The translations under genes were made by a program, and so were the position numbers. The notes beneath the pieces are model-generated. The model did not search any database. It was not told the origin of the DNA and saw only the letters and a program-made list of their open reading frames with translations. This document shows positions 38,686 to 47,344 of a DNA stretch of 64,000 nucleotides, piece after piece; within the stretch, counting starts at the first letter, position 1, and every line of letters starts with the position of its first letter. The stretch comes from Microbispora hainanensis (GTDB lineage Bacteria; Actinomycetota; Actinomycetes; Streptosporangiales; Streptosporangiaceae), in the NCBI RefSeq assembly GCF_036186745.1, contig NZ_CP108086.1, positions 682,001 to 746,000 of the forward strand, read 5' to 3'.

Positions 38686-39356
38686 GCCGTCCTCCTCGCC
38701 CGGGACCAGGGAGTCAGCAGCCGCTGGGCGAGCACGAGCAGCCCGTCGGCGAGCACGGCGAGCAGGACGATGAGCGCGATCCCGACCACGATCGGCGTGT
38801 AGAACTGCCGCTGCCAGCCGTCGATGAACAGGTTGCCCAGCCCGCCCTGGCCGATGAGCGCGCCCACGCTGACCAGGCTGATGCTGGACACGGTCGCGAC
38901 CCGCAGCCCGGCCAGCACCACCGGCGCCGCGACCGGCAGCTCGACCCGCAGCAGCCGGCGCGCGGGCCGGAACCCCATCGCCACCGCCGACTGCCGTACG
39001 GAGTCGGGCACCGAGGCCAGGCCGTCCACCACGGCGGGGATCAGCACCGCGAGCGCGAAGAACGTCAGCGGGATGACGACGGTCGACCGGGTGAGCCCGG
39101 TGATCGACAGGAAGATCGAGAACAGGACGAGGGACGGCAGCGAGTAGGTGACGTTCATCAGCGCGGCGGTCGGCTGGTAGAGCCAGCGCCAGCGTACGCA
39201 GGCCAGGCCCAGCGGCAGCGCCACGACCAGCCCGAACAGCACGGGCAGGAAGGCCATGACGACGTGGTTCTCCAGCAGGGCGCTGATCGCGGTGGGGCCG
39301 CCGTTGTCCCAGTTGCGCGCGATCCAGTCCCAGCGGACCAGGGGCTCGTCGGTCAC
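38682..39356 (-). CDS. osmoprotectant ABC transporter permease (first)
   Basis: A 224-residue permease with the EAA-type loop SVPDSVRQSAVAMGFRPARR and about six helices (TYSLPSLVLFSIFLSITG; IVVGIALIVLLAVLADGLLV). It starts within the ATPase stop (ATGA) and overlaps the next permease the same way, giving a tightly coupled operon. Confidence 0.9.
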   Translation of the reverse strand: MTDEPLVRWDWIARNWDNGGPTAISALLENHVVMAFLPVLFGLVVALPLGLACVRWRWLYQPTAALMNVTYSLPSLVLFSIFLSITGLTRSTVVIPLTFFALAVLIPAVVDGLASVPDSVRQSAVAMGFRPARRLLRVELPVAAPVVLAGLRVATVSSISLVSVGALIGQGGLGNLFIDGWQRQFYTPIVVGIALIVLLAVLADGLLVLAQRLLTPWSRARRTA

Positions 39357-40420
39357 GTGGGCGCCCCCTCGGAGGCGCCGCCGCTCGAAGCTCCGGGTGC
39401 GGGGCCCGAGGCGGGCGGCGCGTACTCGGCGAGCAGTTCGTCGATCGCGTCCCGGCCGGCCACGCCGCGCACGCGGCCCTCCTCGTCCACGGCGATCGCG
39501 GTGCCGTTGGGGGACAGCAGCGCCGCGTCGAGCGCCGCGCGCAGCGAGTCGGTCTCCGGGTTGAAAGTTCCGTGGGCGGCGAGCCCCTCCGCGGTACGCC
39601 AGCCGAGCGGCCTGCCGTCCTCGTCGGTCACCAGATCGGGCGGCGCCGGGCGGAGGCGCACCTCCTTGGCCGAGATGAACGACAGCCGCCGGATGCCGCG
39701 GTCGCGGCCGAGGAACTCGCGGACGAAGTCGTCGGCGGGCTCGGTGAGCAGCGTGGCCGGGCCGGCCATCTGGGCCAGCCGCCCGCCGACGCGCATGACG
39801 GCCACCGTGTCGCCGAGCTTGACCGCCTCGTCGATGTCGTGGGTGACGAACACGATCGTCTTGCGCAGCTCCGACTGCAGCCGCAGCAGCTCGTCCTGGA
39901 GACTGGCCCGCACGATCGGGTCGACGGCGCTGAACGGCTCGTCCATGAGCAGCACCGGAGGATCGGCCGCGAGCGCCCGCGCCACGCCGACGCGCTGCTG
40001 CTGCCCGCCCGAGAGCTGGAAGGGATAGCGGCCGGCCAGGCCGGGATCGAGCCCGACGAGGTCGAGCAGCTCCATCGCGCGGGCGCGCGCCTTCTTCTTG
40101 TTCCAGCCCAGCAGGTACGGCACCGTCGCGACGTTGTCCACGATCTTGCGGTGCGGGAACAGGCCGGCCTGCTGGATCACGTACCCGATGCCGCGCCGGA
40201 GCGTCGGCGGGTCGATCTCGCGCACGTCCTGACCATCCAGGGTGATGCGGCCGGAGGTGGCGTCGATCATGCGATTGATCATCCGCAGCGACGTGGTCTT
40301 GCCACAGCCGGACGGGCCCACGAACACGGTGATCGCACCGGTGGGCACCTCCAGGCTGAGCTCGTCCACGGCCACCGTCCCATCCCGGTAGCGCTTGGTG
40401 ACGTCTTCGAACGTGATCAC
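39353..40420 (-). CDS. osmoprotectant ABC transporter ATP-binding protein with C-terminal CBS segment
   Basis: A 355-residue ATPase of the OpuCA/ProV type. Walker A is GPSGCGKTT, the signature LSGGQQQRVGVARALA, and Walker B LLMDEPFSAVDP; the H-loop is VTHDIDEA. The C-terminal part (TFNPETDSLRAALDAALLS, AVDEEGRVRGV) is a CBS-like regulatory segment, which in OpuA-type importers senses ionic strength or nucleotide. GTG 40420 follows AAGGGCGAG. First gene of the four-gene importer operon. Confidence 0.9.
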   Translation of the reverse strand: MITFEDVTKRYRDGTVAVDELSLEVPTGAITVFVGPSGCGKTTSLRMINRMIDATSGRITLDGQDVREIDPPTLRRGIGYVIQQAGLFPHRKIVDNVATVPYLLGWNKKKARARAMELLDLVGLDPGLAGRYPFQLSGGQQQRVGVARALAADPPVLLMDEPFSAVDPIVRASLQDELLRLQSELRKTIVFVTHDIDEAVKLGDTVAVMRVGGRLAQMAGPATLLTEPADDFVREFLGRDRGIRRLSFISAKEVRLRPAPPDLVTDEDGRPLGWRTAEGLAAHGTFNPETDSLRAALDAALLSPNGTAIAVDEEGRVRGVAGRDAIDELLAEYAPPASGPAPGASSGGASEGAPT

Positions 40421-40703
40421 GCCATCTCGCCCTTCGAAAGAGTGTGCGATCAACCCAACACCGGGAGGCCCCCTCGCTCTTCCCTCCGAACCCCTCGGAT
40501 ATCCCACGCGCCCCGATCCGGACACAACACCCGCCGGTCAGCCTACGGCGGGATCACCCGAAATCCGGGCCTAGATATCTATCAATAGGGCATCTCATGA
40601 TGCGTGACGCGGTGATGTGTTGGCATGATTACTCTCACGCCTCTCCCGTCCCTCCGCCGCGTCCCTCAGAACGGACCAGCCAAGAAACTCAGAGGAGCCG
40701 GTC
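40421..40703. other. divergent control region between the importer operon and the sigma-like gene
   Basis: No gene seen in these 283 bases. The right half is locally AT-richer (CTAGATATCTATCAATAGG at 40571-40589) and is followed by a short dyad GCATC-TCAT-GATGC (40590-40603). Promoters for both divergent units are expected here, but I cannot assign boxes with confidence. Confidence 0.4.
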
Positions 40704-42821
40704 GTGACTGCACCGCTCACCGGTCTGCGCTCCAGGAGCGAGCTCATCGCCGAGCTCTACGAGCGTCACGCGGCGGGGTTGTTCGCGTACTGCCACGACC
40801 AGCTCGGTGAGACGGCGTCCGCCGCCGACGCCGTGGTGGCCGTCTTCACCACCGTACCGACCGCCGAGCCGCCCTCGCGCGCCGCGCTGTACGCGCTGGG
40901 TCGGCGGGAGATCTACCGCCGCGACGTCAGCTACGCGATGCCGGCCGTCGACTCCGTCGCCGACCCCGCCACCTCCTTGATCGAGCGGGTCTTCCGTGAC
41001 ATCCGGCCGCACCAGCGCGAGGTCCTGCTGCTGGCTGAGGTGTGCGGCCTGACGGCGCACGAGCTGTCGGTGGTCCTCGACGTCGCGGCCGACACCGCCG
41101 AGGAGCTGATCGCGGGCGCGACGCGCCGCTTCGCCAAGACGCTGGAGACCGCGGTGACCGCCGCGAGGTCGGCGCCGTTCGTGCCGCCGGGCGTCGCGGA
41201 GGTCTACGACGCCATCGGCGTCTCCCCTCTCGGCGACGTGCTGGCCCGGCTGCCCTGGCGCCGCCCGGCCGCGTCCGTACGCGACCGGGTGCTGGCGGCG
41301 CTGCCGTACGACGAGCCGGGCAGCGCCACGACGGAGAAGTCCTCCGGGCTGGTCACCAAGAAGCTGTGGCCGACCACCCCGACCTGGCCGCTGCCGCTCA
41401 GCGACCCCGACCAGGTCACCAACACGTGCGTGGTCAAGGCCGACGCCATCGGGCAGCCGCAGGGCTCCCGGCGCAAGGCGAAGCACGAGGCGGCCACCGA
41501 GCCCATGCCCCGGCTGCGCGGGGCGCTGCTCAACTCGCTCGGCGAGGGCCGGCTGCGCAGGAAGCGCGCCGCACGGTCCGCGCCCACAGAGCGGCCGGAC
41601 GAGCGCGCGGACAAGCGGCCGGCCGAGCGCCCGGCGGCCCTGACCGCGCCGGTGGAGCCGCAGGCGTCCCCCCAGGCCTCCCCTCCGGAAGCCGCGCAGA
41701 GCCCGCAGATCACGCCCATCGCACCCGCCGCACCGCCGCCCGCTCCGGACGTCGCGCCTGCTCCCGAGCCGTTCGACGCCTTCGGCACCACCCCTCCCCG
41801 TACGGATCCGTTCGAGGCCTTCGGCACGGGCGCGCGCCCCTTCGACGCCTTCGGGACGTCCGGCACGCCCCGTCCGGTGGAACCGTTCGACGCCTTCGGC
41901 AGCGCGCCGCCCACGGAACCTTTCGATCCCTTCGGCACGGCACACCGCCCTGCGGAACCGTTCGACGCTTTCGGCACCGCGCGGCCCACCGAGCCGTTCG
42001 ACGCCTTCGGAGCCACGCCGCAGACGTCCGGCACGCCTCGTCACGCGGAGCCCCTCGACGCCTTCGGCACCGCACCGCGTCCCGCGGTGCCTTCGGACGC
42101 CTCGGGGGCCGCCGGCCCGTCCCGCCCGGCGGAGCCGCTGGACGCGTTGTTCGACACGCTGCGTTTCGCCGTGCCCTTCGACGCGTTCCGTACGGCCGAT
42201 CCCGCGGACACGTCGCGACAGGGCGAGTCCACCGGCACGTTCCCGACGACCGAGGCGGCGCCAGGCTTCCCTGGGACCCAGGAGTCGTCCGGCTTCCCCC
42301 GGGTCGAGGAGCCGGCCGACGAACCTCCGCTGACGCCGCCCGCCGAGGCGCTCTTCCCCGCTCCCTCCCCTGCCGCCTCCCCTGTGGACGCGTTCGCTCC
42401 CGCGCCGTGGGAGGCCGCGCGACCGGCCGAGGAGCCGCAGGTGGAGACGGCGGAGCCGGTGAAGCCGGTGGAGACGTACGGTGCGCGGGCCGTCGAGGCG
42501 TCTTCGACGGAGAACGACGTCCTGATCCACCCGGCCGTCGCCGCGCTCTCCGTGCCCCGGCCCGCCGCCCCGCGCCGTCCCGCCCGCAAGCACGCCGGCC
42601 GGACGTCCGGCGGCAGCGGCGCGAACAAGAGCAAGAGCACCGGCAACGCGACGCGCAAGAGCACGAGCAAGAGCAAGGGCACAGGCACGGGCACCCGCAA
42701 GAGCCGCCGGGGCAAGGGCGACCGGCACTACGACTGGCTGTGGGAGGCCGTCGGCATCCTGATCTGCCTGATCATCGCGCTGATCGTCTTCTTCAACGTG
42801 CCGACGGTCTTCACGCCCTGA
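40704..42821 (+). CDS. sigma factor-like protein with FDAFG repeats and C-terminal membrane anchor
   Basis: A 705-residue protein from GTG 40704 (AGAGGAG upstream). Residues about 8-65 resemble sigma region 2 (ELIAELYERHAAGLFAYCHD). Residues about 100-150 resemble region 4 (IRPHQREVLLLAEVCGLTAH, ELSVVLDVAADTAEEL). A long Pro/Ala-rich disordered stretch follows. It contains at least eight copies of [E/D/R]PFDAFG-type motifs between residues 355 and 497, with degenerate copies after them. Then come a Lys/Arg/Ser/Thr-rich segment (about 620-675) and a single C-terminal helix (AVGILICLIIALIVFFNVPT). The layout suggests a membrane-tethered regulator, possibly released by proteolysis. Divergent from the importer operon. 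Sigma activity is unproven; region 2 looks divergent. Confidence 0.75.
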   Translation: MTAPLTGLRSRSELIAELYERHAAGLFAYCHDQLGETASAADAVVAVFTTVPTAEPPSRAALYALGRREIYRRDVSYAMPAVDSVADPATSLIERVFRDIRPHQREVLLLAEVCGLTAHELSVVLDVAADTAEELIAGATRRFAKTLETAVTAARSAPFVPPGVAEVYDAIGVSPLGDVLARLPWRRPAASVRDRVLAALPYDEPGSATTEKSSGLVTKKLWPTTPTWPLPLSDPDQVTNTCVVKADAIGQPQGSRRKAKHEAATEPMPRLRGALLNSLGEGRLRRKRAARSAPTERPDERADKRPAERPAALTAPVEPQASPQASPPEAAQSPQITPIAPAAPPPAPDVAPAPEPFDAFGTTPPRTDPFEAFGTGARPFDAFGTSGTPRPVEPFDAFGSAPPTEPFDPFGTAHRPAEPFDAFGTARPTEPFDAFGATPQTSGTPRHAEPLDAFGTAPRPAVPSDASGAAGPSRPAEPLDALFDTLRFAVPFDAFRTADPADTSRQGESTGTFPTTEAAPGFPGTQESSGFPRVEEPADEPPLTPPAEALFPAPSPAASPVDAFAPAPWEAARPAEEPQVETAEPVKPVETYGARAVEASSTENDVLIHPAVAALSVPRPAAPRRPARKHAGRTSGGSGANKSKSTGNATRKSTSKSKGTGTGTRKSRRGKGDRHYDWLWEAVGILICLIIALIVFFNVPTVFTP

Positions 42822-42875
42822 TCCCGGAACGCCCGCAACACCCGGGACACCCGGAACACCCCGAACACCCGGAAC
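42822..42875. repeat. 9-bp tandem repeat, six units
   Basis: Six consecutive 9-base units with consensus ACCCGGAAC start directly after the sigma-like gene stop, between it and the convergent acyl-CoA dehydrogenase gene. No strong hairpin accompanies them. Confidence 0.75.
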
Positions 42876-42911
42876 GCGCGCACCCCCCGAAAACCGCTGC
42901 CGGGCGCGTGC

Positions 42912-44084
42912 TCAGCGGGGTGGTCTGGGCAGCCCGAGCCCGAGCATGGCGATCAGCTCCCGCTGCACCTCGTTGACGCCGCCGCCGAAGGTGAGCACGA
43001 GGCCGCCCTTGACGCCCCGGTCCACCCGCTCTATCAGGTCGCGCGTCTCCTCGTCGTACGGGTCGCCGAAGCGGGCCAGCGTGTCGCCGACGATCCGGCC
43101 GACCTCCTGCACCCGTTCCGAGGCGTAGATCTTGGTGGCCGACGCGTCGGGGGCGCCCAGCCAGCCGAGGTCCATCGACGCCGCGACCTGCCAGTTGAGC
43201 AGTTCGTTCGTGCGGAAGCACGCGTACACCCCGGCGACGGCCCGCCGTACGTCGGGGTGATCCCACAGCGGCGCGCCGTCGCGTCCCCGGCCGGTCTTCG
43301 CCCAGCGGGCGAACCGGTCGAGGGTGTGCCCGATGGCGCCGGCGGGCCCGAGCGTGACGCGTTCGTGGTTGAGCTGGCTGACGATCAGGTCCCAGCCCTT
43401 GTCCACCTCGCCGACGACCATGTCGAGCGGGACGCGCACGTCCGAGTAGTACGTCGCGTTGGTGTGATGGCGGCCGTCCATCGTGACGATCGGCGTCCAG
43501 GAGAACCCGGGGTCGGTGCAGTCGACGATCATCATGGTGATCCCGCGGTGTTTCTTCGCCGCCGGATCGGTGCGGGCCGCCAGCCAGATGTGGTCGGCGT
43601 GGTGCGCGCCCGAGGTGAACACCTTCTGGCCGTTGACCACGTAGTGGTCGCCGTCGCGCACCGCCGTCGTCCGCAGCGAGGCGAGGTCGGTGCCCGCCTC
43701 GGGCTCGGTGTAGCCGATCGCGAAGTGGCACTCCCCGGCGAGGATGCGCGGCAGGAAGAACTCCTTCTGCGCGTCCGTGCCGTAGCGCATCAGCGTCGGA
43801 CCGACCGTCTGCAGCGTGATCAGCGGGTAGGGCACCTCGGCCCGGGCGACCTCGTTGGCGAAGATCTGCTGCTCCACCGGGCCGTATCCGCCCCCGCCGT
43901 ACTCCTTCGGCCAGCCGAGGCCGAGCTTGCCGTCGCGGCCCAGCCTGCGGCAGTGCGCCAGGTACGCCTCGCCGAACGGGTCGCGGGCGATCTCGGCGCG
44001 CTGCTCGGGGGTCAGGCACGACGCGAAGTAGTCGCGCAGGTCGTCGCGGAGCCGCCGCTGGTCCGCCGTCAGCTCGATGAACAT
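42912..44084 (-). CDS. acyl-CoA dehydrogenase (FadE family), subunit 2 of a pair
   Basis: A 390-residue acyl-CoA dehydrogenase: N-terminal helical domain, FAD-binding middle (FAIGYTEPEAGTDLASLRTT, VNGQKVFTSGAHHADHIWLA) and a C-terminal helical domain ending FGGGVNEVQRELIAMLGLGL. It starts one base inside the stop of the upstream dehydrogenase gene (TGATG). Such paired FadE genes encode heterotetramers acting on steroid side-chain or other bulky acyl-CoAs in actinobacteria, for example FadE28-FadE29. The substrate here is inferred, supported by the KstR-type box upstream. Confidence 0.88.
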   Translation of the reverse strand: MFIELTADQRRLRDDLRDYFASCLTPEQRAEIARDPFGEAYLAHCRRLGRDGKLGLGWPKEYGGGGYGPVEQQIFANEVARAEVPYPLITLQTVGPTLMRYGTDAQKEFFLPRILAGECHFAIGYTEPEAGTDLASLRTTAVRDGDHYVVNGQKVFTSGAHHADHIWLAARTDPAAKKHRGITMMIVDCTDPGFSWTPIVTMDGRHHTNATYYSDVRVPLDMVVGEVDKGWDLIVSQLNHERVTLGPAGAIGHTLDRFARWAKTGRGRDGAPLWDHPDVRRAVAGVYACFRTNELLNWQVAASMDLGWLGAPDASATKIYASERVQEVGRIVGDTLARFGDPYDEETRDLIERVDRGVKGGLVLTFGGGVNEVQRELIAMLGLGLPRPPR

Positions 44085-45151
44085 CAGATCAGCGCTCCGA
44101 TCAGGTCGAGCTGGGCCCGCTCACCGCCCAGCAGGTGGGCGAGGTGCTTGCCCAGGCCGAAGTAGCGGTGCAGCGGATAGGCCACGTCGAGACCGATGCC
44201 GCCGTGCAGGTGCTGACAGGTGTAGAGCGCGCGTACGGCGTCCCCGGCCGCGGTGTGAGCGGCGACGGCCAGGTCCCGCTCCGCGGGCAGCCCCTCGCCC
44301 AGCCGCCACACTCCCGTCCACATGGCGACGTCGAGCGCGCGTGCGGCGATGTAGACGTCGGCGATCTGCATGGTCACGGCCTGGAACTCGGCGAGCACCC
44401 GGTCGAACTGCCGGCGCGCGGCGATGTGCCCCTTGGTCAGCGCGAGCGCGCCCGCGAGGACTCCGGAGGCGGCCGCGGTGACCGCGGCCAGGGTGTTCAG
44501 CCGCAGCGCGGCGACGGCCGCGCCGTCCGGCTCCCCCACCATCTCGCCCGGCGCGTCCTCCAGGACGACCGCGGCCGCGGGCTCCCCGGCCGCCGTCGAG
44601 GCCGGCAGCAGCCGCGCGTCCGCGGGCCGCACCAGGAACAGCGCGGTCCCGTCCGCCGACCGCGCGGGCACGAGGACGGCCGACGCCTCGGCGGCGTACG
44701 GGACGACACCGGGCCGCCCGGTGATCCTGCCGTTCTCGGCGATCGCGGCGGGCGGGTCGCCCGTGCCCGCCCCGGCCTCGCGGAAGGCGACGGTGAGCAC
44801 CTCGTCTCCCTCGGCGAACGGCGCGAGCGCCCGGCGCTGGGCGTCCGTGCCGTGCGCGGCGACGGTCAGCGCGGCGATGAGACCGGGCAGCGCGGGAACC
44901 GGCGCGACGCGGGCCCCCGCCTCGCGCAGGATCACCGCCATCGCGAGCGGGCCGAGCCCGGCGCCACCCGCCTCTGGCGGCAGGCACACCCCGAGCAGGC
45001 CCGCCTGTGCCAGCGCCTTCCACGCCCCCGCGTCGTACGGCCGGCCGCCGCGCTCGTGCGCCTCGATCCTGGCCTGGTCCGCCTCCCGGTCCAGCACCGA
45101 CGCGGCCAGCGCGCGCACCTCGGCATGGGTCTCGTCGAGATCGAAGTCCAC
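44084..45151 (-). CDS. acyl-CoA dehydrogenase (FadE family), subunit 1 of a pair
   Basis: A 355-residue divergent acyl-CoA dehydrogenase. The FAD-binding middle is degenerate compared with its partner. The C-terminal motif HLHGGIGLDVAYPLHRYFGL, which contacts FAD across the dimer interface, is kept. GTG 45151 follows GGGAGG. First gene of the operon; a KstR-type palindrome lies 63 bases upstream. Complementary degeneration of the two subunits is typical of alpha2beta2 FadE complexes. Confidence 0.85.
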   Translation of the reverse strand: MDFDLDETHAEVRALAASVLDREADQARIEAHERGGRPYDAGAWKALAQAGLLGVCLPPEAGGAGLGPLAMAVILREAGARVAPVPALPGLIAALTVAAHGTDAQRRALAPFAEGDEVLTVAFREAGAGTGDPPAAIAENGRITGRPGVVPYAAEASAVLVPARSADGTALFLVRPADARLLPASTAAGEPAAAVVLEDAPGEMVGEPDGAAVAALRLNTLAAVTAAASGVLAGALALTKGHIAARRQFDRVLAEFQAVTMQIADVYIAARALDVAMWTGVWRLGEGLPAERDLAVAAHTAAGDAVRALYTCQHLHGGIGLDVAYPLHRYFGLGKHLAHLLGGERAQLDLIGALI

Positions 45152-45213
45152 CGGACCTCCCGCGTGTTCCACGGACCTGCCTGCGGGGCGGGAATCCGCC
45201 CAGAACCGCAAAC

Positions 45214-45227
45214 TAGAACGGATTCTA
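45214..45227. promoter_or_regulatory. KstR-type operator upstream of the acyl-CoA dehydrogenase pair
   Basis: TAGAACGGATTCTA has the TAGAA/TTCTA dyad and matches the mycobacterial KstR consensus TNNAACNNGTTNNA except for one base (ATT for GTT). It lies in the divergent region shared with a KstR-like TetR gene. Confidence 0.65.
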
Positions 45228-45360
45228 ATCCCTGTCCAGGGTAGGGCTCACGAACCGGTGGCGACGCACGGCCGAAACAAGAAAGCCATAAAGCCGCCAG
45301 CGCCTTTTGTGACCGGCGGGTAACCATCCGGAAGGGGCGGAAATCAGATAACGTGTTCCT

Positions 45361-46017
45361 ATGCGCACTTCGCATGCAGTCGCCGACGCTCCACCACCAC
45401 TTCCCGAGGGCCCCTCCTCTGCCGGCGGCCATCCGGCTCCGGCCGCTCCCGGGGTCCGCACCCGGAGCCAGCACCAACGGCGCCGGCGCATCGTCCAGGC
45501 GGCGGCCGCCCTCGCCTCCCGTGGAGGCGTCGAGGCGATGCAGATGCGCACGGTCGCCGAGCGCGCGGGCGTCGCCCTGGGAACGCTCTACCGCTACTTC
45601 CCGTCCAAGATGGACCTGGTCGTGGCGGTGGTCGGCGAGGAGATCGACCTGCTGGAGTCCAGCATCGAACGGCGTCCGCCGCAGGCCGCCAACCCCGCGG
45701 GCCGCGCGGTCGACGTGCTGATGCGGGCCACGCGGGGCCTGATGCGCGAGCCGGAGCTCGCCGACGCGCTCATCCGCTCCCTGATCATGGCGGAGGTGGA
45801 GGCGCCGTTCGGCGACCGGATGGCGAGCCTGCTGCTGCGGGTCGCGACCGAGGGCCGCACGGTGAGCCTTCCCCCGGAGGACCAGCTCGCCCTCACCGGC
45901 TCCCTGGCGGGGGTCTGGGTGCAGGAGTTGCTGGAGATGCTGCGCGGGCGGCGCACCTACGAGCAGATCCAGCACCGGATCGAGATCGCGGCCGATCGGC
46001 TGCTGGCGGGTTTCTAG
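45361..46017 (+). CDS. KstR-like TetR family regulator
   Basis: A 218-residue TetR protein. After a 35-residue Pro/Ala-rich extension comes the DNA-binding domain: RRRRIVQAAAALASRGGVEA, then MQMRTVAERAGVALGTLYRY and FPSKMDLV. This segment closely resembles KstR, the cholesterol/fatty-acid degradation repressor, whose ligand is a steroid acyl-CoA. It is divergent from the FadE pair, with a KstR-type box between. Another partial AACGTGTT core overlaps its own start region (45350-45357). The ATG at 45361 lacks a ribosome binding site; the mRNA may be leaderless. Confidence 0.87.
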   Translation: MRTSHAVADAPPPLPEGPSSAGGHPAPAAPGVRTRSQHQRRRRIVQAAAALASRGGVEAMQMRTVAERAGVALGTLYRYFPSKMDLVVAVVGEEIDLLESSIERRPPQAANPAGRAVDVLMRATRGLMREPELADALIRSLIMAEVEAPFGDRMASLLLRVATEGRTVSLPPEDQLALTGSLAGVWVQELLEMLRGRRTYEQIQHRIEIAADRLLAGF

Positions 46018-46112
46018 AATTTCCTTCCGTCGCCCGATGAAATCCGGCGATACACCGGCCATGCCCTCGGGTAAGACGGATATGCACGATAGGGTGAGCC
46101 GTCGTCTCCCGC

Positions 46113-46126
46113 TAGAACGAGTTCCA
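46113..46126. promoter_or_regulatory. second KstR-type operator
   Basis: TAGAACGAGTTCCA fully matches TNNAACNNGTTNNA and lies 74 bases upstream of the HEGSH membrane protein gene. A near-perfect dyad TTGAAATTCCAA follows about 12 bases later. This suggests that the downstream gene belongs to the same regulon. Confidence 0.5.
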
Positions 46127-46199
46127 CTCCAACTGGATTGAAATTCCAATTGCCCGAAAGCGCTTGGACCGGGTCTGCGGGTTCTGGTTCCATGACAGG

Positions 46200-47048
46200 A
46201 TGACGAGCCCCCCTGACATCCCGGCGGCCCGGCAGGACGCCGCCGCTCCCCCCACTCCCTCCGTCCGCGCGGCCTGGGGACCGCTTGCCCTGTCGTACGC
46301 GACGGCACAACTCGTCGAGGTGTTCCTGCACGAGGGGTCGCACGCGCTGGCCGCCCGCGCGCTGGGATTCCATCCTGCCATCGGCCAGTTCGTCGAGTTG
46401 CACGTGCCCTCGCCGGAACGGGCGCACGAGGCCCTCGTGGCCGCGGGCGGCCCGATCGGCAGCCTCGTCACGGGCCTCGTCTGCTGGGCGCTCTACCGCC
46501 GGCGCGGGCCCTCCTATCCGCGCCTGCTGCTCATGTGGCTGGCGATGACCGGCATCACGGCGTTCCTGGGCTATCTGGTGGTCATGCCGCTGCTCACAGT
46601 GGGCGACACCGGCGTCATCGCCCGGCTCTACAACGTGCCCGTCGCCGTGCAGTTCCTCGTCACCGCCGCCGGGATGGGGCTGCTCTATCTGGTCACCCGG
46701 CCGTTCAGCCGGATGTACCTCGACTCGCTGCCCGCGAGCGTGCCGCTGGACACGCCGCGCGACCGCAAGGCGTCCGTGACCCGCCTGTGGATCCCCTACC
46801 TGATCGGCCTGGCGCTGCTGGTGCCCGCCGGGCTCGGCGGCGACCCCGAGGTGGTCTTCTACGGCATTCTCGGCTGCTGGGGGCCGGGAATGGCGCTGGT
46901 CGGATTCATGACGGTCAATGCGGGCCGGCCGTACGAACGCGAGAATCGGACGGACGCGGGCTGGCGGCTTCCCCTGTGGGCGTTCGCCGGCTACGCCGCC
47001 GTGGTGGCGTTTTATCTGCTCCTGCTGCGGCCCGGCCTGAATATCTGA
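46200..47048 (+). CDS. membrane protein with HEGSH metalloprotease-like motif
   Basis: A 282-residue integral membrane protein with about six or seven hydrophobic segments. Early in the chain, LVEVFLHEGSHALAARALGF presents an HExxH zinc motif inside a hydrophobic helix, as in M50/site-2-type proteases (usually HELGH). A second conserved M50 motif (NPxDG) is not obvious, so catalysis is uncertain. Later helices include LLLMWLAMTGITAFLGYLVV and IPYLIGLALLVPAGLGG. ATG 46200 is chosen from context. A KstR-type box lies upstream. Confidence 0.72.
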   Translation: MTSPPDIPAARQDAAAPPTPSVRAAWGPLALSYATAQLVEVFLHEGSHALAARALGFHPAIGQFVELHVPSPERAHEALVAAGGPIGSLVTGLVCWALYRRRGPSYPRLLLMWLAMTGITAFLGYLVVMPLLTVGDTGVIARLYNVPVAVQFLVTAAGMGLLYLVTRPFSRMYLDSLPASVPLDTPRDRKASVTRLWIPYLIGLALLVPAGLGGDPEVVFYGILGCWGPGMALVGFMTVNAGRPYERENRTDAGWRLPLWAFAGYAAVVAFYLLLLRPGLNI

Positions 47049-47055
47049 CCCCCGC

Positions 47056-47094
47056 AATACGTATACGTACGCTCCCGCATCGGAATACGTAATA
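47056..47094. promoter_or_regulatory. two AATACGTA motifs upstream of a small membrane protein gene
   Basis: AATACGTATACGTAC (47056-47070) and GAATACGTAATA (47083-47094) both contain the core AATACGTA, which also forms the palindromes at 54609-54661 in the RiPP control region. They lie 80-120 bases before the gene at 47174. Confidence 0.5.
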
Positions 47095-47173
47095 ACCGGA
47101 ACCGCGCTGGACGGCCCCCGGAAAGATGGCCGATGATGCGTTCGGCGCATTCTTTTCTTTCCGGGGAGCCGTC

Positions 47174-47344
47174 ATGGGACTGAGCAACATCCGCCTCATC
47201 GTGCCGCTGGTCTACGCGGTCGCGGTCGTCGTGTCGCTGATGATCGACACGACCGTGGGCACGGTCGTCGTGATCGTCGGCGCGCTCCTCGTGGCGGCGT
47301 TCTTCATCTGGTTCCGTCCCCGGAGCGGCACCGGCCGTCCCTGA
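47174..47344 (+). CDS. small membrane protein, 56 residues
   Basis: MGLSNIRLIVPLVYAVAVVV and a second hydrophobic stretch (TVVVIVGALLVAAFFIWF) form two transmembrane helices, ending in a short basic tail. GGGGAG lies 5 bases before ATG 47174. It overlaps the convergent VOC gene by 41 bases at the 3' end. Family unknown. Confidence 0.65.
   Translation: MGLSNIRLIVPLVYAVAVVVSLMIDTTVGTVVVIVGALLVAAFFIWFRPRSGTGRP

Noticed and set aside
41766-42194. PFDAFG repeats as eukaryotic-type endocytic DPF/NPF motifs
   Set aside because: Similarity is limited to three residues; no related machinery exists in bacteria, so treated as a repeat of unknown function.
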